Shown here: positions 60,377-64,000 of the stretch, piece by piece
How positions within the stretch are numbered: position 1 is the first letter of the stretch
Layout: each line of letters begins with the position of its first letter
Made by a program: the position numbers and the translations under genes
From: Fen-178 sp049516835
Lineage (GTDB): Bacteria; Acidobacteriota; Terriglobia; Bryobacterales; Bryobacteraceae
DNA length: 64,000 nt
Reading direction: 5' to 3'
NCBI GenBank assembly: GCA_049516835.1
Contig: JBEKSR010000006.1
Span: 61,345-125,344, forward strand
The notes under the pieces: generated by a model
What the model saw: only the letters and a program-made list of their open reading frames with translations
Told to the model about the DNA's origin: nothing
The model's database searches: none

Positions 60377-63300
60377 TCTTTACCCGCGATCAACTCGACG
60401 CCGTCGATGTCACCCAGCGCCATCTCGACGCCTGCGTGGTGGCGGGGCCTGGCTCGGGGAAAACCACCGTCCTGGTCGAGTACTTCAGACGCCTGGTCGC
60501 GGAGGGGGTGGACCCGCTGCGCATCCTCGCCATCACCTTCACCGAGAAGGCCGCGGGCAATATGCGGAAGAAGCTGGCGCAGGAGTTTCAGGATGTCGCC
60601 GAAATCCGCGGCAGACTGGAGCGCGCCTGGGTCTCGACGGTCCACGGCTTCTGCGCGCGCCTGTTGCGGGAGAATGCCGTCTTCGCGGGAGTCGACCCGG
60701 AGTTCCGCATCGTCGAGGGGCACGAAGCGTGGCGCATGCAGCAGGAATCCATCGCCGGGGCCATCGATGCGTTGTTTCAAGAGCACCCCGCCCGGCTGCG
60801 GGCGCTGATCCGCGGCCTGTCTTCGTTCGAATTCGAAGAGGCGGTTCTCTCGGCCTACGACACCATGCGCGGCGCGGGCGTGCGGGTCGAGGATCTCGCC
60901 GGCTTCCCAGTCCCGCCAGGCGTCACGGCCGGCGAGATCGCCGCCCTGACGAACGCGCTTCGCGACGAGCCGGCGGCCAACTGGAACGAGGCGCAGCGGC
61001 GGTATAAGGAGTCCATCCTGGAAGGCGCGGAGCGCATCGCGACGGCGGCGGGGCCGCTCGAGGCATTGCGCGCGATCGAAGGTTTTTCGGTCGACTTGAG
61101 GAAGTGCAAGAGAGGCACGGCCGCTTACGACTTGGTGGCGAAGTTGCGCGACCGGATCAAGGAGCTGAAATACCCCTTGATTACCGGGTTCTACGCTCCC
61201 CAACGCGAGCTGCTGATCGAGATTCTGCGCCGCTTCGACTGCCTCTACCGCGAGCGCAAACGGCAGGCGGGGGCGCTGGATTTCGCCGACCTCGAGGAGT
61301 TCGCGGTCCGGTTGCTGGTGGAACACCCCGACACGCGCGCGCGCCTCCAATCCCAGTTCGACCACATACTGATGGACGAGTTTCAGGATACCAATGGACA
61401 GCAGGCGCGACTGCTCGGACTGGTGCGGCCGCCCGACCGATTCTACGCGGTCGGCGACATCAACCAGTCCATCTACGGTTTCCGCCACGCCGAGCCGCAA
61501 GGATTTCTCGACTATCGCGCGGAGATTGAGCGCGGCGGCAGGCGCCTGGTCAACCTGGCCGACAACTTTCGCAGCCGGCCGGAGATTCTGAGCGCCGTGG
61601 AGACGATTGTGGATGGCGCGCCGGGAATTGAACCGCGCAGGCTGACGGCCGGCAGGGTGTTCGAGGGGCCCAGGCCGGTGTGCGTGGACGTTTTGGCCGC
61701 CACGGATTTGGAGATGGAAGCGCAATCGGTGGCGCGCCGCATTCTGGAAGCCGACTTTGATTTCAAAGACGTGGCCGTGCTGGTGCGGAACACGGAAGTG
61801 ATGGCGGCGTTCAGCGCCGCCTTCGACAGGGCCGGGATTCCTTACGTGGTGAACCGCGGCAAGGGTTTCTACGAGACGCGCGAGGTGAACGACCTCACCT
61901 GCCTGCTGCGCGTCATCGCCAACCCTCGCGATGAGATCAGCCTCGCGGCCGTGTTGCGGTCGCCGCTGGTGGCGGCATCCGACGAATCCCTGCTGCGGCT
62001 CAAAACCATGGGGGACAACCTCGGCGCGTCGCTGATGCGGCTGGCTCCGGAGACCGCGGCGGAGTTCGACGCCGAGGATTATGCCAGGCTCGCCCGTTTC
62101 CGCGGCCGCTTGCGGGAATGGCGCATCCGCCGCGAATACGTTTCGTTCGACCGCCTGCTGCTCGCGGCCATCGACGATTGCGGGTACCAGGGCGGGCCCA
62201 ACATCGGCAAGTTTCTGGCGCAAGCGCGCGACGCGGCGGCCCGCATGTCGTTGGACGAATTCGTCGAGGAGCTGGCACTGGTCCGCGCCTCGGACCCCCG
62301 CGAATCCGATGCGCCGGCGGAGGATTCCGCCAACGCCGTCCAGGTGATGACCGTGCATTCCGCCAAGGGTCTGGAGTTCCCGATTGTGTTCGTGGCCGCG
62401 CTGCACAAGGGGGTCGAGACCAAACTGCCGGCGGTGACGTTTTCTCCGCGGATCGGGTTGGGAGCGCGCTGGCGCAACCCCGCCGTGCGTGAAGACAAGG
62501 ACGATCTGTTCCAGCATAAGATCCGCGAAGAGCGGGCCGTGCGGGAGAACGCGGAAAGCCATCGGCTGCTCTACGTGGCCATGACGCGCGCCGAGCAACA
62601 GCTTGTCTTGAGTTTTTCTGGAAAGCAGCAGCCCAAGGAATGGGCCAGGCTGGTGGCGGACAAACTGCAACTGCCGCTGGACCCGTGCCGCGACGAGCTG
62701 CTGACCCGCACGGCCCCGGACGGCAAGCCGTGGAACCTGCGCCTGCTGGTGACGGACCGCCTGCCGGAGCTGCCCGCAGTAGGACAGGCCCTTCGGCCTG
62801 TCAACTCCGAAGACAACATACAATTGCTCCCCCCGCCCACGGTCGCCGAACAGCAGAACAGCAACGCCACCGTCACGGATCTGGTGGCGTTCGCCAATTG
62901 TCCGCGGGAGTACTACCTCGGCCACTACCTGGGCTTCGAGGGCCGTCCGCGGAAACCGGCCGAGGCGGAGGAAGTGGGCGGCCTCTCCGCCAGCGATCTC
63001 GGTACCCAGGTGCACGCGCTTCTGGCGGGAAACCCGGTTCCCGAGCCGGACGAGGAGGCCCTGCGCCTGGCCGAGGTTTTCCGCCAAAGCCCCCTGGGCC
63101 GCCGCTTGGAGCGGGCCAGCCGCGTGGAGCGGGAGTTCGATTTCCTGATGGCCGTCGAGGACCTGGTGATTCGCGGCCAAGTGGACCTGTGGTTCGAGGA
63201 GGGCGGGGAACTGGTTATCGTGGATTACAAGACCGATTCCGTCACCGCCACGGAAGCGCATCGGCGCGCGCGGGATCACGCCCTGCAACTACGGCTCTAC

Positions 63301-63564
63301 GCGCTGGCCGTGGAGCGTTTTGCCGGCCGCGTCCCGGACCGCGCCTGGCTGTACTTCCTGCGGCCCAACACGGTGGTGGAGGTGGACTTGACGCCGTCGC
63401 TGTTGGAACGGCCGGAGCAGATTGTCCGCGATTTTGAGGAGGCGCAATCCAACTTGGAGTTCCCGTTGAACGAAGGCGAGCGCTGCCGCCGGTGCCCATT
63501 CTTCCGGGACCTGTGCCCGGCGGTGTATAATATACATCGTGAGGCGGACACAACTTTATCTTGA
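60373..63564 (+). CDS. addA: AddA-like UvrD helicase-nuclease subunit with extra Fe-S-type cysteines
   Basis: ATG 60373 overlaps the addB stop. The 1063-residue protein has UvrD motifs: Q-motif DQLDAV, Walker A GPGSGKTTVLVEYF (25-32), ITFTEKAAGNMRKKL, MDEFQDTNGQQ (~335), YAVGDINQSIYGFRHA, VMTVHSAKGLEFPIVFV and LLYVAMTRAEQQL. The C-terminal nuclease has VDYKTDS. Unusually for AddA, it also has one Cys in FANCPREYYL (~842) and three in CRRCPFFRDLC (~1037-1049), the AddB/Cas4-style cluster. A short palindrome (62783-62802) lies in the linker. It feeds RecA-dependent repair. Confidence 0.92.
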   Translation: MIFTRDQLDAVDVTQRHLDACVVAGPGSGKTTVLVEYFRRLVAEGVDPLRILAITFTEKAAGNMRKKLAQEFQDVAEIRGRLERAWVSTVHGFCARLLRENAVFAGVDPEFRIVEGHEAWRMQQESIAGAIDALFQEHPARLRALIRGLSSFEFEEAVLSAYDTMRGAGVRVEDLAGFPVPPGVTAGEIAALTNALRDEPAANWNEAQRRYKESILEGAERIATAAGPLEALRAIEGFSVDLRKCKRGTAAYDLVAKLRDRIKELKYPLITGFYAPQRELLIEILRRFDCLYRERKRQAGALDFADLEEFAVRLLVEHPDTRARLQSQFDHILMDEFQDTNGQQARLLGLVRPPDRFYAVGDINQSIYGFRHAEPQGFLDYRAEIERGGRRLVNLADNFRSRPEILSAVETIVDGAPGIEPRRLTAGRVFEGPRPVCVDVLAATDLEMEAQSVARRILEADFDFKDVAVLVRNTEVMAAFSAAFDRAGIPYVVNRGKGFYETREVNDLTCLLRVIANPRDEISLAAVLRSPLVAASDESLLRLKTMGDNLGASLMRLAPETAAEFDAEDYARLARFRGRLREWRIRREYVSFDRLLLAAIDDCGYQGGPNIGKFLAQARDAAARMSLDEFVEELALVRASDPRESDAPAEDSANAVQVMTVHSAKGLEFPIVFVAALHKGVETKLPAVTFSPRIGLGARWRNPAVREDKDDLFQHKIREERAVRENAESHRLLYVAMTRAEQQLVLSFSGKQQPKEWARLVADKLQLPLDPCRDELLTRTAPDGKPWNLRLLVTDRLPELPAVGQALRPVNSEDNIQLLPPPTVAEQQNSNATVTDLVAFANCPREYYLGHYLGFEGRPRKPAEAEEVGGLSASDLGTQVHALLAGNPVPEPDEEALRLAEVFRQSPLGRRLERASRVEREFDFLMAVEDLVIRGQVDLWFEEGGELVIVDYKTDSVTATEAHRRARDHALQLRLYALAVERFAGRVPDRAWLYFLRPNTVVEVDLTPSLLERPEQIVRDFEEAQSNLEFPLNEGERCRRCPFFRDLCPAVYNIHREADTTLS
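63524..63536 (+). promoter_or_regulatory. TATAAT box within a 13-base palindrome, promoter/operator of the next TA pair
   Basis: TGTATAATATACA is a perfect palindrome about its central A and includes TATAAT, a consensus -10 box, at 63526-63531. It lies inside the last codons of addA, three bases before the GTG start of the antitoxin. No good -35 box is visible at the usual distance. Ribbon-helix-helix antitoxins bind short palindromes of this sort. Confidence 0.6.
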
Positions 63565-63793
63565 CGACGACCTCTGGAAGCTGCTCCACATGATCGCCCG
63601 GCAGTCCGGCGGGACTGTCTCCGAGCTGGTGCGAAACGCCATCCGGGAGAAGTATAGCCGGAACAGCGCCCGGAGGAAGGAAGCCTGCGAAGCCATCATC
63701 GGCCTTTGGAAGGACCGCACGGACATCGGTGAGACAGACGACTACGTCCGGGATCTGCGGCGCGATTCCCGCCTGGAAAGACTGGCCGAGTGA
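63539..63793 (+). CDS. Ribbon-helix-helix (CopG-like) antitoxin
   Basis: GTG 63539 gives 84 residues, MRRTQLYLDDDLWKLLHMIA, then RQSGGTVSELVRNAIREKY, an obvious ribbon-helix-helix DNA-binding domain. The acidic tail (DIGETDDYVRDLRRDSRLERL) should wrap the toxin. It starts inside addA (26-base overlap) and ends overlapping the toxin by four bases (GTGA). A promoter-operator candidate lies immediately upstream. Confidence 0.92.
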   Translation: MRRTQLYLDDDLWKLLHMIARQSGGTVSELVRNAIREKYSRNSARRKEACEAIIGLWKDRTDIGETDDYVRDLRRDSRLERLAE

Positions 63794-64000
63794 AGACCGT
63801 TCTCTTGGACACCGGCATTTTGATCGAAGTGCTCAGGCAGCGCGACGCGGCTATCCTCGCGCAATGGCGCCGAATCACCGGCGGCACGGAGCCGGTGCTC
63901 TATACGCCGGTCACCGCGGCTGAACTGTGGCATGGGTTGCGGCCAGGGGAGGAAGCTGCGGCCCTTGAGGTGTTGGACACATTGATCTGTGTGCCTTTGA
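63790..64000 (+). CDS. PIN-domain (VapC-like) toxin, cut by the window edge
   Basis: From GTG 63790 the visible 70 codons read VKTVLLDTGILIEVLRQRD, then AAILAQWRRITGG, LYTPVTAAELWHGLR and AALEVLDTLICVPL, with the first catalytic Asp in LLDTG and the second acidic site in TAAELW. Here the frame is open with no mutation. It overlaps the antitoxin stop by four bases. The remaining two acidic motifs lie beyond the window. Confidence 0.88.
   Translation, partial: MKTVLLDTGILIEVLRQRDAAILAQWRRITGGTEPVLYTPVTAAELWHGLRPGEEAAALEVLDTLICVPL

Noticed and set aside
60283..63288. A 1001-codon open frame antisense to addA
   Set aside because: Very GC-rich codons keep the opposite strand free of stops. The translation has no domain, while addA shows every UvrD motif.

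Overview
This 64 kb window is high-GC bacterial chromosome and most resembles the Acidobacteriota, probably the Bryobacterales/Solibacter group. That is an inference from gene content and style: a duplicated-domain ADOP permease, several MacB-type efflux loci with TolC and HlyD partners, a CarboxypepD-plug outer-membrane receptor, an ECF sigma factor overlapping a giant Ser/Thr kinase, PEP-CTERM proteins, and a Tat-exported Gfo/Idh oxidoreductase beside a sugar-phosphate isomerase. I saw no rRNA, tRNA, CRISPR array, transposase or integrase gene.

Layout. 0-5 kb: the end of an unknown gene, a PIN toxin gene broken by a stop codon, a single-chain restriction/methyltransferase-like protein, and an exported isoaspartyl methyltransferase. 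5.2-7.5 kb: a patch of PEP-CTERM genes, two of them decayed, lying between the 3' end of an ABC ATPase gene and a second copy of that same 3' end. 7.5-13.2 kb: an efflux cluster (adaptor, ATPase, ADOP permease, ATPase). 13.3-14.2 kb: a TacA/TacT-type toxin-antitoxin pair. 15-18.8 kb: sigma factor and kinase/FGE/hydrolase fusion. 18.9-32.4 kb: two tandem TolC genes facing a large operon of three adaptors, one permease, a third TolC and a CPBP protease. 32.6-35.1 kb: the outer-membrane receptor.

35.2-38 kb is a housekeeping run on the plus strand (scpA, scpB, an RluB-type pseudouridine synthase, a CoA-binding protein), followed by a toxin-antitoxin insert that again lies between the 3' end of a gene and a duplicate of it. 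39-48.3 kb is mixed: a gene with two palindromic sites upstream, a SWIM-SNF2 helicase, two secreted hydrolases, a YCF48-like protein, a chimeric remnant of an ABC permease and an outer-membrane protein, an ABC ATPase, and a phospholipase D-like protein. 48.6-51 kb carries a PIN-TRAM protein with ispD and ispF. 52-57 kb holds the oxidoreductase/isomerase pair and purA. 57.7-63.6 kb is an addB-addA recombination operon with a toxin-antitoxin pair on each side; the second runs off the window.

Two patterns deserve most attention. First, two unrelated loci show the same architecture: intact gene, then cargo, then a direct duplicate of only the gene's 3' end, as expected if small mobile cargoes integrate at gene 3' ends and regenerate them. 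Second, several families of GC-rich hairpin repeats sit directly against stop codons. Three exported proteins also carry glycine/arginine-rich disordered inserts, and several toxins are mutated beside intact antitoxins.
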